From assembly GCA_015852425.1 (NCBI GenBank), contig JAAAIG010000361.1:1-35987 (forward strand): a stretch of 35,987 nucleotides of DNA. The letters are read 5' to 3'. The DNA comes from Gryganskiella cystojenkinii. Lineage: Eukaryota > Mortierellomycota > Mortierellomycetes > Mortierellales > Mortierellaceae. This document shows, piece by piece, positions 1-10,753 of this stretch (position 1 is its first letter; each line of letters opens with the position of its first letter). Under the pieces are notes generated by a model. It searched no databases, had not been told where the DNA came from, and saw nothing but the letters and a program-made list of their open reading frames with translations. The translations under genes were made by a program, and so were the position numbers.

Positions 1-393
1 AAACCCTCAATGCGTGTTTACGCCTGTTTGAAGTGTCAAAGGTGGATTCATCGGGATGTGGTAGGGGCGCACAAAATTGCAATTGTAAGAGAGCAGTATG
101 TGTGGGACTCTTGGACGACCAGCGCCTCAACTACGACCTTTATAATTTCATATCCTAGCCTTAACAGGGGAAAGGATATCATGGAGCGTGGAGAATCTGG
201 GGATTTATGCAAAGGAAAAGAAGACTCAAAATCAATGACAATTCTGACGGCTCTCTCCCCCATTGTCGACGATCCCGTCAAGCTGTCCTGGGGGTTACGT
301 ACGACGTCTCTGAAATCGTACTGTCAGGTGTTCATCCAAAGTGATCGACAGCAGCGTTGGGACTTGCTGCCATATCTCCTGGAAAACAGTTAA
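1..393 (+). CDS. C-terminal fragment of a TnpB/Fanzor-like (RuvC, zinc-ribbon) protein, 5'-truncated by the window
   Basis: Frame 1 is open from the first base to a stop at 391-393, so the protein starts outside the window. Near the start it reads VYACLKCQRWIHRDVVGAHK. A CxxC knuckle followed by H-R-D-x-x-x-A-x-x-I/M is the usual end of the TnpB/IS605 OrfB and eukaryotic Fanzor fold, where the second half of the zinc ribbon leads into the RuvC-III aspartate. Here the candidate aspartate is D in HRDVVGA. The roughly 90 residues after it show no known domain, and Fanzors often end soon after this motif, so the tail may be read-through of a decayed copy. Known of the family: RNA-guided nucleases linked to transposons. 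Whether this copy is intact cannot be seen. A related zinc-ribbon transposase is the main alternative. Confidence 0.5.
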   Translation, partial: KPSMRVYACLKCQRWIHRDVVGAHKIAIVREQYVWDSWTTSASTTTFIISYPSLNRGKDIMERGESGDLCKGKEDSKSMTILTALSPIVDDPVKLSWGLRTTSLKSYCQVFIQSDRQQRWDLLPYLLENS

Positions 394-1114
394 CGCTAAA
401 CTTTAGACAGGAGCCGGAGAACAAGCCCAAAAGACATTGGAGTAAACTCGACTCGAACCTGTCTGCTAAACAATTACGGGCGAAGTGGACAGACAGGGTT
501 CGTGCTTTCTGGTGAAATTGTTTGGCGGTGGTCACCATGACGATTGTCCACTTCGGTTCGGCGGGAGAGGAGACGGCGAAGGCAACGGACGGGATTGAAC
601 ACAAAAAAAAAATCAAAGATGCCAAAAAGCACGTGCGAATGTGGGGGAGGAACAAAGGGATATGACTTGACAAATCTTGTTTGAGAGTGAAAGGTGGAGG
701 GAAAGAGGCTTCATGTGGGCGTCTGGGGCCGAACGAAATTTTAACAAACTGTGTTTCAGTATCTTTGAACAAAAGGATCCAACTTCGAAAAAATTGTAGT
801 TGTTGACAAGGGTTGTAGCAAAAAAAAAAAAAAAAAGGACAATCGAAGGACCGGTTGAGAGGGATTGTTGCTGCGTTCGTGTGTTGTTTGTCCGCGCAAT
901 TGACGTTGTCGCTTTGTGCTGATGCGATTTTTTTTTTTGCTTTGGTGCGTGCGTGTGCGCCCACAGGGGGGTCGGTCACTTTGATCTCCCCTTCGGCAGA
1001 AAAAGATATGATATAAAAGTGTGGAGCCGAGGCCTTCTTCTTTCGTCTCTTCTTTTCTCCAGTCTCTCTCCACTTCCCTCTTTCCACTCCTCACCAAACA
1101 ACAAACTATTCACA
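394..1114. other. Intergenic region and promoter of the first SCP2 gene
   Basis: No supported gene. The long minus-strand open frames here are rich in Lys/Arg/Ser/Phe from A- and T-runs and show no family features. The stretch holds homopolymer A-runs near 601-610 and 820-836, a T-run near 928, and a pyrimidine-rich leader just before the ATG at 1115. Confidence 0.5.
1012..1018 (+). promoter_or_regulatory. TATA box of the SCP2 gene
   Basis: TATAAAA lies 103 bases before the proposed ATG and is followed by a CT-rich leader, as in strongly expressed fungal genes. The secreted-protein gene at 10754 has a TATA at nearly the same distance. Confidence 0.5.
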
Positions 1115-2184
1115 ATGTGTAAGTCCTTTTGAATACGGTTGTTTTTGTTTTCTTTTCTTTACTATTTTGCTGCATTGGTCTCATCAACAGCACCGTAATG
1201 GAAAGCCGCCCACAAGAGAGACATTACAACAATGAACGGTATTCTTCTCTGGACCCAATCCGTCTCCTTACACGACCAAAGATGCGTAAAGATGAAAGCG
1301 ACGAAGACCATCACTGCAACCTCAGGGGCTTACTCTCGAATGCAGCAACATTTTTCTTTTTCATGAACCATGCGGTTCATCATGACGAGACTCGAGCGAG
1401 CCGACGTTGAGTTCTACAACAGAATGGCAAACCATTGATACGTGCTCCGTCACAAACAAGGTCTCTATGATCGAGGAACGACACTGGAAGACATTACGGA
1501 TCAAAGCAACAAGCAACTACGACGACTGCAGTGACGATGACAACATGCCTTTTTTTACTCACTCGCGTTCTCTTCAGGTTTCATAAAATCAAAGACTCCC
1601 GCAAACTAACCCCTCTTTTTTTTTTTCTCTCGCGCCCTTCCTCAACTCTTCTCATAGCTCTTGCTATTCCCGGCCTCGCCTCCTCCGACCTCATCACCAA
1701 GATCGATGAGCAGCTCAAGACCTTGTCCGATGCCGAGCGTGCCGAGCAGGTCAAGAAGGTTAAGGGTGTCTTCCAGTTCAACGTCAAGAGCAAGGACGGC
1801 AAAGTCGGTATGTGCTCCATCACCTTTCGCGCCCTTTCATTCATCCCTTTTTACCAATTGAACTCGCTCCAGCTCGACCAACTTCACAGGGATCTAGAAC
1901 TAACTCTTTTTTACCTCTTATACTATCTAATTTCATTAGGTACCTGGACTTTGGACTTGAAGAACGGTGCTGGTGCCATGCACGTCGGAACCGTCGCTGG
2001 TCTTAAGCCCGATATCACCATTGATATCTCTGACCAGGACTTTGTCGATCTTGCTGATGGCAAGGCCAACGGACAAAAGTTGTTCATGTCTGGCAAGATC
2101 AAGGCCAAGGGTGCCATCATGCTCGCCACCAAGCTCGACACTGTCCTCAAGTCCAACCAGGACAAGGTCAAGGCCAAGCTCTAA
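1115..2184 (+). CDS. SCP2 sterol-carrier domain protein with peroxisomal PTS1 signal
   Basis: Exons 1115-1118, 1658-1807 and 1940-2184 give 132 residues. Exon 1 is only ATG plus one base (ATGT then GTAAGT), joined across a 539-base intron to an acceptor TCATAG. Intron 2 is GTATGT...TTAG. The product is a single SCP2 domain with the family's VFQFNVKSKDG and TWTLDLKNG strands, a D-I-S-D-Q-D-F helix start and a GKIKAKG loop. It ends in AKL, a classic PTS1, so a peroxisomal matrix site is expected. Known of the family: small SCP2 proteins, such as the oleate-induced PXP-18 of Candida tropicalis, bind lipids or fatty acyl-CoA and support beta-oxidation. Length fits a stand-alone SCP2 protein. The paralogue at 5171-5891 has the same intron positions and phases. 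The start is supported by that match. Confidence 0.9.
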
Positions 2185-2235
2185 ACCACTTGCCCCGCCC
2201 CTTTCATCTTTCGTCCCCCTTTTCTCCTTTCTGTC

Positions 2236-2241
2236 AATAAA
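2236..2241 (+). terminator. Polyadenylation signal of the SCP2 gene
   Basis: AATAAA lies 52 bases after the stop at 2184, followed by a T-rich stretch. Confidence 0.5.
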
Positions 2242-3219
2242 CCTATATTATTTGTAAAATACACGACTGTGGGAGTGTCCCTGGATCATTGAAAAAAGAA
2301 CCGCGTAGTATTATGAAAGCGCCCGGTTCTTCTCGCATGTATGCTGTCATGGTCGTCATATGCTCTCGATCAACTCGCTTATAACAAGACAAAAAAATTG
2401 CTATGTCTATCGCTCCGGTTGAGGGCACGAACGAGTGGAGAAAAAAATTGAAAAACAAACAAAAAAAGAAGAGCGGATGGTAGTCTCCATCCGAGGTTGG
2501 CACGACCTGCAGCCCAAACTGACCCCCGTGATCTCACCGACTGCTCAGTGCTTCCATCATTCCTGCTGATCCATTGCTGGCCTACAGTAGACAGATATTC
2601 AAAGGCCTCCTACCAAGAGACTACTCTGATGGTAGAATGTACTACACCGTACTTCGATGAGGCGGTACGCCTAAGTAGCCGCAAGCCGCGTTGGCCCAAC
2701 CCCCAATAGATCCAACATCCCAATATCGGTCCAAACTAGACTTACAGTGACCCGCTGACAGTCACCCGATTCAAAATATAACTACGATTTGAATTTCTAT
2801 CTAAATATGTAAGTTGCACGGAAGATCACCAATGCGGGAAGAGGCGAGGGTGAATTCTGTTTCATTTCAATTGAACTTTCGAGAACTCGGAGATGAAACG
2901 CAAGTCACTTAGAGACGCTGGGAGAGCCAAAAACCCAAAAGGATCGCGGGCGCAAACCACCTCACTTCGGATTTTTGAGCAGAGTCAGAGCACCGAAAAA
3001 TGAACGGAGTCAGAGTCAAAAAGGGAGTGAATCACCACGATCGGATATCGTGGATCACATCATCGCAAACAATTTGCCTGTTAAACAAAAGGTTTCGGTT
3101 CGCCCTCGTCTTTACTTCTTTCTTTCTTTCTTACTTTACTTCTTTTTTCGTTCTTCCTTCATCGCTCATCTCCACAACTCAACCATCCCTCTCCGCAACT
3201 CACATATATACATATAATC
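2242..3219. other. Intergenic region, promoter side of DAHP synthase
   Basis: No supported gene. The short frames found here lack family features. The right part holds three GAGTCA motifs (2982-3018, listed separately) and a CT-rich stretch at about 3112-3200 just before the ATG. I see no convincing TATA at the usual distance. Confidence 0.5.
2982..3018. promoter_or_regulatory. Cluster of three GAGTCA/TGACTC motifs, possible Gcn4/CPC1 sites
   Basis: GAGTCA occurs at 2982-2987, 3007-3012 and 3013-3018, the last two back to back. Its complement TGACTC is six of the seven bases of the Gcn4/CPC1 core TGACTCA. The cluster lies about 200-240 bases before the start of an aromatic amino-acid gene, a typical target of general amino-acid control in fungi. 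None is the full seven-base palindrome, so binding is an inference. Confidence 0.3.
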
Positions 3220-5051
<1,832 letters not shown>

Positions 5052-5170
5052 AACGGGGAAACAACTACCTCCGAGTTGCTTCTCAATCTTCTTTACAAAA
5101 CATAAAACCTCGCTTGCAACATGTAATACAAAAACAATACAAGAAAATATGCGGGGATGGTGTTTCTCTT

Positions 5171-5891
5171 TTATTTATCTTTAAGAGACTTCAACTGAGA
5201 AGTATTGCCCTTGACAATGGCAAAAACCGTCGACAGCTTGTTCGCCAGCTCGGCCGATCCCTCAACTTTGACTCGCTTCTTCTTGTCGTTCAGGAGTTGT
5301 TGAACAGAGACTTGAGTGCGAATCAAGGACGAAAGACTCGCATCGTCGATATCAAAGATCACGGAGGCCTTGGGACTCTTTCCAGTATCGATCGAACCCT
5401 TGTTGTCCTTGAGATTGAGCGTCCAAGCTGCCATTTGTGTGGTATCGAACATCATCCATAGACATATTGGTGTAAGAATGGAAAGTTGGAATGGTCCTTT
5501 AAACATCGTTCAGAAATTATGCGGCCAAAAAGGCACTCTGGCGCCCAAAAAAAAAAAAAAAATGTGAACAAAAAACAGGAAGAACCGATTGCCTTCTTAC
5601 ATTTAATGCCGTTCTTTGAGTTCTTGACGTTGAAGAGGTAGACACAGCCGACCTTCTTCACCAGTTCCTCTCGATGAGCGTCTGATAGCTTCCAAAGATT
5701 TCCTCTAAACTCCAAGAGGGCCCAAGAGCATGGAAAGTCTGCGTCGGTAAAGGAAGCTATGACCGCCGGTCCCAAGATGACGGGGAGCAAGTAAAAAATA
5801 GAAAGGACAGATCAATTTTCAGGGACCTTGTTGTTAGCAAAGTGAACACTGTCTGTTTTTTGACAATTAACGGGAACAAGAACTTACACAT
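5171..5891 (-). CDS. Second SCP2-domain protein, diverged paralogue without PTS1
   Basis: Read on the minus strand, exons are 5888-5891 (ATGT), 5601-5756 and 5171-5427, giving 138 residues. Donors are GTAAGT and GTAAGA; acceptors are CATAG and GGCAG. It has the same split start (ATG T, then GT), the same second acceptor context (CATAG|CT) and the same second intron phase as the SCP2 gene at 1115-2184. Matching stretches include KLSDAHREELVKKV, YLFNVKNSKNG and SWTLNLKDNKG. The lipid-domain core is strongly diverged, several glycines of the first paralogue are missing, and the end is LKDK instead of AKL, so peroxisomal import by PTS1 is not expected. Role unknown beyond lipid-binding fold. The stop TAA overlaps an AATAAA motif, so the 3' UTR may be very short or use a later signal. 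Confidence 0.8.
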
Positions 5892-6306
5892 GATGGTGAG
5901 ATAGAGTAATTCGTTTCTGGAGCAAGACAGAGAGGAGGGTGCTATAGAAGAAGGATAAAAATAAAAGAAACGGAAAACAAAAAGACTGCGAGAAAAAACC
6001 GAATCTACCACTCTTTCTCCTCCAACTTCCACCGGCTCTGTCCCCTCTGATGGCTTTTTCTACGATCAAAAGAGTAGAGAGATCAAAAGCCCCTTCTTGA
6101 TCTTGGCTCTTCCAATCCCCCCCTGGCATCTCCAAGGGAAGGAGCTAAACCAACCCCTTCCTCCTCTTCCCCGTAGTTCAAAAAATCGCTCAGAAAAACC
6201 TGTCAAAGGGACAAAAAAAAAAGCTCCCTGATAGAACGATCACGCGCGAGACTCTTTAATGGTATGTCAAAGAAAACTTGCTACAGAGCGTATAAGAAGG
6301 ACATCC
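5892..6306. other. Gap between two minus-strand genes
   Basis: This is the 3' end region of GGA and promoter of the second SCP2 gene. Open frames here are lysine- or leucine-rich shadows. No RNA gene or repeat was recognised. Confidence 0.5.
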
Positions 6307-9198
6307 TTACACGATCGGGAACTGGCTAAACTCGCCTTGTTCCTCTATCGTCTTGCCCGTCCCTTCCAATATATACGTGATATGATACCGCATCCGCACA
6401 GGTTGTTGCAGCGTTGGGTTCTTGATCTCCATCGCCTGTGTCACAGACCGTTTCGAGAACGCCTGTACCGTTTGACTCGATTGAGGTGAAAGCTGCAATT
6501 GCAAGGATTTCGGGACTGCGACCCGGAAAGTGAGCGCGGTCATAGCACTGTTCAACGAATTTGAAAACAGAGCCTTAGCCTCGATCTGACTAGCGGTTCC
6601 GGACGGGTACCGGATCTCGAGCTCCACCAACAATCCGTTCTTGTTCATCACGACCACTAATAAATAGAAAAGTGGTTGTTGGTCACAAGATATCAAAATC
6701 GAAACGTATCTGGTGACCTAAACTAAAAAAAGTTCCTGGAATAAACTCGTTCTCTCTTTACCTGTCGTAGGTCCTGATGAAGCTCCAGTGTTGGAGACAA
6801 AATTAAAGTCGCCAAAGGCAGAATCTGTTGCTGGGGTTGACTGCTGCTGTTGTTGGGGTTGTGAGAAAGATTGGGGTTGGAATCCTGGGGTAGAAGGTCG
6901 TAGGGTTCCTGCTTGCATCATTGGGCTGTTCGAGAACGCAGGAGATCCGTTTCCAGAAGACATACCACCGCCACCACCACCGATGCTACTCATGGAGAAC
7001 AAGTCATTGTTGATACTGTAGCCTGGTGGAGCGCTTCCGATAATATTGTTGTTAGAAGACGAAGAGTGAGCTGATCCAACGGGCGAGCTTGTCCGTCCCA
7101 GACTGATACTTCCTGCAGCACCCCAGGCAGGTGGTGGTCCGTCATTAAAATTGAGACTCATCAAGTCGTCCATCAAATTGCCTAGGTATAAAAAAGAAGG
7201 CACTTGATTAGGTCTGGTAATTCCTATAGTCTACGTCATATCAACAAACTGATCTCAGACTACGCTCACCTGTGGTGGTTGGTGCAGGTCCTGATCCTAC
7301 TGGGGTCGAAGATGGCGGGCTAGAGTCATCATCGCCACCAAAGTCGACGAGATCAATGAGTGAGCTTTGAGTTGGCGCTGTCGCGGCGCCAGATCCATTA
7401 CTGTTGTTCTCCTGGTCCTGACCGAAGGAGGGGATAGTTGCCTTGATAAGATTGCCTCTCTTGACCTGACTGTACTGTTCAATGACATTATTGATGATGT
7501 CGTTGATCCCCAAGAGTTTTTCTAAAATGGATCAAAAAACAGTGGAGCAAGAAAGATTCATATCAGATCTTGCTACACAAGTTGATCGATCGGGTCGAGT
7601 CTCCAGCACTTACCCATGTTCTCGTCATCCTCGGCCTCACTGATAAACTTTTGGATCTTTGGTTGAGCGGCCTTGCAGGTACCGAGCAGCTCCTGTTGGT
7701 GTAGAATTTAAAAGAATATGTAGATCGGTTAGAGGTGAGGGCAGGGACTCAGTTTCATGCCACTGCCCTGAAGAGTTACTATCCTTGCCTCGAAAATGTC
7801 ACCACGACCGATAATCTCTCCAGGCTTGACGTCGTTCAGCATCTCTGTCAACAGGACGGCCTTTTGCATGATCTTGTCCAGCTCTGATGATGCCTCCTCC
7901 TGGTAATCAGGTTTCTCTTCTTGTTCCTAATAGGTGACATATAATGATAAGCAACTGGGGCGATCTCTCAGCGGAGCCAAAAACCTTTCATAAAAAAACC
8001 GATCAGAATTCCAAGTGAATGGGACACAAACTCACATATCCAGTCATCTTTTTCACAAGTTCATTTGCGGCCAGGACGTCTTCGGGTCGACCTCGACGAA
8101 TAAGTTCTTGCAGTTTCTAAAAGGGCGAGGAATGTAAAACAGCCATAATAGATGTGAGCGCCAATGCACACGAATTCCCAAGTTGATTTTTGTCCGCGGT
8201 TGTAACCTACTGCTGACTGGGCTGCCCGATCCTCGTCCTCCAGTTCCTGAGGTGACTTTAGCGACTATGATCCGAATAATATAAGAGGAGTTTGTTGAGC
8301 TTGATTGCCATTTCGCTTAAGATCAGTCCTAAACAAGTAATATTGTCGAGTTTTCCTTACAGCAACAGGATTCAAGACTGCGGCCGAGTCGCCCTTGAGT
8401 TGCGGGAATCGATAGCCCTTGAAGGCCAACAGGCGATGCATATCCTTGATATGTACCAAATCCTCCTTGTACCTAGAGGATTTGCACAGGGTCTGGTACC
8501 ATTCTTGAATCATCTCCAAGATCTTGTTTTGGACAGGTGTGGGGACCTGAAGAGGTCTCTCTGGGAATTTACGAACCAGTTCGTTCAAAAATTCCTTGGT
8601 CGCGATCTGGAGATGAAAAGGGTAACCGCAGTTCTTGACACAGTTGTCCAGGAGCTATCGTGGAGCGAGATTGAACAGGGTAAGATGATGATGAGTTACA
8701 ATAAATTGTAGCAACAAAGAATGCTTTGAAGGAACAACCAGAGAGACGAGTAGGCTATTACCGCCAAGGCCAACATAGCAACGTGCATGTTGCGGTTGTT
8801 CACTAAACGGACGATATAGATGGCAGCCTCTCGAGCACTATGGATCGTTTGAAAAAAAGAAATACAAAGACGGTCAGCTCTGGTTTGTCCAGTCCAGTCC
8901 ATGCCAGTCCTCTTTTCCATTCCTGGCTATTCAAGGTTTCATTTTGAACTTGCGTGTTCTTCTTCTTCTCCTTGATGACATCGCAAATCTCGAGATTGAG
9001 GGCGAGGTCGGGTTCGTAACGCGAGGGGTCGCAGGCGCGCTCTATGTTCAGGAATGCAAAGAGATGGGCGGCATTAGTTCTCTTTCTTATTCTGAGTTCG
9101 TTCTCTTCTTCCTGTGACTGGGAGAGAACAAGAATCGAGAGGGCAATACCGATATAGGTCTCGAGGACCGACTTTGGTGCTTGTTGTCCGTAGTTCAT
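6307..9198 (-). CDS. GGA: GGA-family ADP-ribosylation-factor-binding clathrin adaptor (VHS-GAT-GAE)
   Basis: Eleven minus-strand exons: 9150-9198, 8954-9041, 8762-8837, 8361-8654, 8211-8264, 8036-8116, 7789-7926, 7614-7692, 7270-7521, 6762-7181, 6307-6656; 626 residues, all phases closing. Order: VHS (about 11-150; IERACDPSRYEPDLALNLEI, NCGYPFHLQIATKEFLNEL), GAT (about 185-320; the hook LQELIRRGRPEDVLAANEL, then a helical bundle ending QPKIQKFI), a Gly/Ser/Pro-rich hinge with an LIDLVDFG clathrin-box-like motif, and a C-terminal GAE ear (about 511-626; VAVPKSLQLQLSPQSS). Known role: cargo sorting from trans-Golgi to endosomes, bound to Arf-GTP, clathrin and accessory proteins. Yeast Gga1/2 are 557 and 585 residues. 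Introns 2 and 7 begin GC (GCAAGT, GCAAGG). For intron 7 a GT donor three codons later is an alternative. The ATG at 9198 is the first in frame and sits just after an acceptor-like CCACAG, so a 5' UTR intron is possible. Confidence 0.93.
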
Positions 9199-9986
9199 GT
9201 GAATCAGGCAACTGTGGCGTAAAAAATAGAGAAAAGACTGAGATGGGGCTGATGAAGTCCTGTTTCCTTTTCTTTAGGTGGTTGTAATGCTGCGTTCTTG
9301 GACAAGTGTCTGTTTTCCGGATGGCAGTTGAGAGTCGAGAGTCCAGTCTTGGCGTTGAATGTGATGGGGAAGAAAGAGTAAAAGAGAGGAAAAAGTAAAG
9401 AGTCGAGAAGAGGGGACAGGGTCGAAAAAGCCAAGAACGGAACAAAGGAACAGACCCAAACTCAATCACCCATCGAAAAGGACGACGGAAGAAAATTGAA
9501 TACGTGTCCCACATTGCACCTTCTCGCCAGAAATTCCTGTTCCTGGCCTGTTCCCTCTACTTGGTGCCACCGAACCATCACCGTCTTATTTTTTTTCTTT
9601 TGACTCCAAGAAAGACCAGGACAGAACTATGGTCCTCACTGTAGATGAGCACAGCGTAATCCAAAAGCAATTTCGCTGCCAAACGGTTCTGCTAAAGTCC
9701 ACAAATCCTCAAAAAGCACTTCACCAGATACACGGTCGATTACGGTTGTCCCCGGAGGCACCTTCTGGCATCGTCTTCCTAGGACTTCTCGCTTTGGTCC
9801 TCACCTTTCTCTTTGTCACCCAATTGATCAAGAAACAAAAACGAAAGCAATTGACTGCCTCTGGTGAAGTCCTCTTTCGGTTCGCACCACCAAAAAAAAC
9901 TGGAAATCCTCTATCCCACCTTCTTCGTATCCCAGCTACGATCATGACCCAAGACTCTTGGGTTCGGGCACCCGATCAAAAAGAAC
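9199..9986. other. Upstream region of GGA, with one unproven open frame
   Basis: No gene is firmly supported. A plus-strand open frame from ATG 9629 runs to 10015 and is listed separately. The rest is CT-rich on the minus strand and probably holds the GGA promoter and leader. Confidence 0.4.
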
Positions 9987-10015
9987 AAAAAAGTGGCGTC
10001 AACAGCAGGATTTGA
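9629..10015 (+). CDS. Unproven open frame with one predicted membrane segment
   Basis: ATG to stop gives 128 residues with a favourable ATGG start context. One clear hydrophobic stretch, GIVFLGLLALVLTFLFVTQL, is followed by a basic KKQKRK, as in a single-pass membrane protein. I recognise no family. The last six codons run into the 3' half of the tRNA-Ser gene on the other strand, which is unusual for a true coding end. It may be the first exon of a spliced gene or chance. Confidence 0.15.
   Translation: MVLTVDEHSVIQKQFRCQTVLLKSTNPQKALHQIHGRLRLSPEAPSGIVFLGLLALVLTFLFVTQLIKKQKRKQLTASGEVLFRFAPPKKTGNPLSHLLRIPATIMTQDSWVRAPDQKEQKSGVNSRI
9987..9992 (-). terminator. Pol III terminator of the first tRNA-Ser
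   Basis: A run of six T on the minus strand begins five bases after the discriminator base, as expected for Pol III. Confidence 0.7.
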
Positions 10016-10077
10016 ACCTGCGCGGGAGAACCCATGAGATTTCTAGTCTCACGCCTTAACCGCTCGGCCATGTTGAC
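9997..10077 (-). tRNA. tRNA-Ser(AGA): tRNA-Ser (anticodon AGA), copy 1
   Basis: The minus strand folds as a class II tRNA: acceptor GTCAACA paired with TGTTGAC, A box starting TGGCCGAGCGG, anticodon stem TGAGA/TCTCA around loop CTAGAAA (anticodon AGA), a long variable arm, and a B box GGTTCAAATCC. Discriminator base is G, as for serine tRNAs. No intron. Overall close to yeast tRNA-Ser(AGA). The bases CCA follow the discriminator in the genome, although eukaryotes normally add CCA after transcription. An identical copy lies at 17573-17653. Confidence 0.96.
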
Positions 10078-10163
10078 TTGTTGAACTCGAGGCTCGTCAT
10101 TACTGGTCAAATCTCGAGATATGATTCAGTTTCCTGAGTCCGTCAAGTACCATTATCTGCTCT

Positions 10164-10183
10164 GAAATATCACGTGATATTTC
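10164..10183. promoter_or_regulatory. Perfect 20-base palindrome centred on CACGTG
   Basis: GAAATATCACGTGATATTTC is its own reverse complement, with the bHLH/Cbf1-type core CACGTG at 10171-10176. It lies about 90 bases upstream of the tRNA-Ser gene (minus strand) and about 570 bases before the secreted-protein gene (plus strand). Which gene it serves, if any, is unknown. Confidence 0.4.
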
Positions 10184-10648
10184 TCAAATAAAGTATCCTG
10201 GTAATAATATTCCAGGTTTTCTGGGTTTTTTATTGGAATACGCGTTTTTTTAATCAAGATTCTAGGTTGATCAAATTCGACGACACAGAGTGCGCAATCT
10301 CAGTCTGGGGTTTTCAATCCACAAACTGGCACGCCTCATAAGATGCAGGCAAAAGAGCCCATCAATTGTGTTCCCGGGGGAACTCTTTGTTATTTCATTT
10401 TCCTCATTTCCCTTTTTGTTAGACCATGTAGTCTGATGTGCGTCGGCTGGGGGTGAAGGTACCTCTTTCTGATACTCGAACCTAGTCAAAACTCGGTCAT
10501 ATCTTCTGTTATGCGCGTCCTATTCCTCTCAATGGGCTTCTATCGAAAAGGAGTTTGCGACAAGCATTGAGTACACGGAACGATGATCCGCTCCGTGAAG
10601 AAAAGGGGCAAATGCGAGGGATAAAGGAGGTCCTTTGTTTTCTCTTCT

Positions 10649-10656
10649 TATAAATA
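10649..10656 (+). promoter_or_regulatory. TATA box of the small secreted-protein gene
   Basis: TATAAATA lies 105 bases before the ATG at 10754 and is followed by a CT-rich leader. Confidence 0.5.
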
Positions 10657-10753
10657 CGTCGACTATCCTTCAATGTTCCGTCTCCATTCCCATCCCCACC
10701 TTCTCTTTCCCACCAAACATATCATCAACACAACCTCAATCCAGTTGACAAAT

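Larger units (their letters stand above)
10078..10753. other. Region between tRNA-Ser copy 1 and the secreted-protein gene
   Basis: No supported gene. It contains the perfect CACGTG-centred palindrome (10164-10183), AT-rich DNA around 10200-10260, and a TATA box at 10649. Short frames here have no family features. Confidence 0.5.

Noticed and set aside
332..1087. 251-codon minus-strand open frame before the first SCP2 gene
   Set aside because: Composed of Lys/Arg and Phe/Ser runs from homopolymers, covers the TATA box and leader of a real gene, and has no family features.
1531..2184. Single 217-residue open frame over the SCP2 gene
   Set aside because: It reads through two introns with clear donors and acceptors; splicing gives the exact SCP2 domain.
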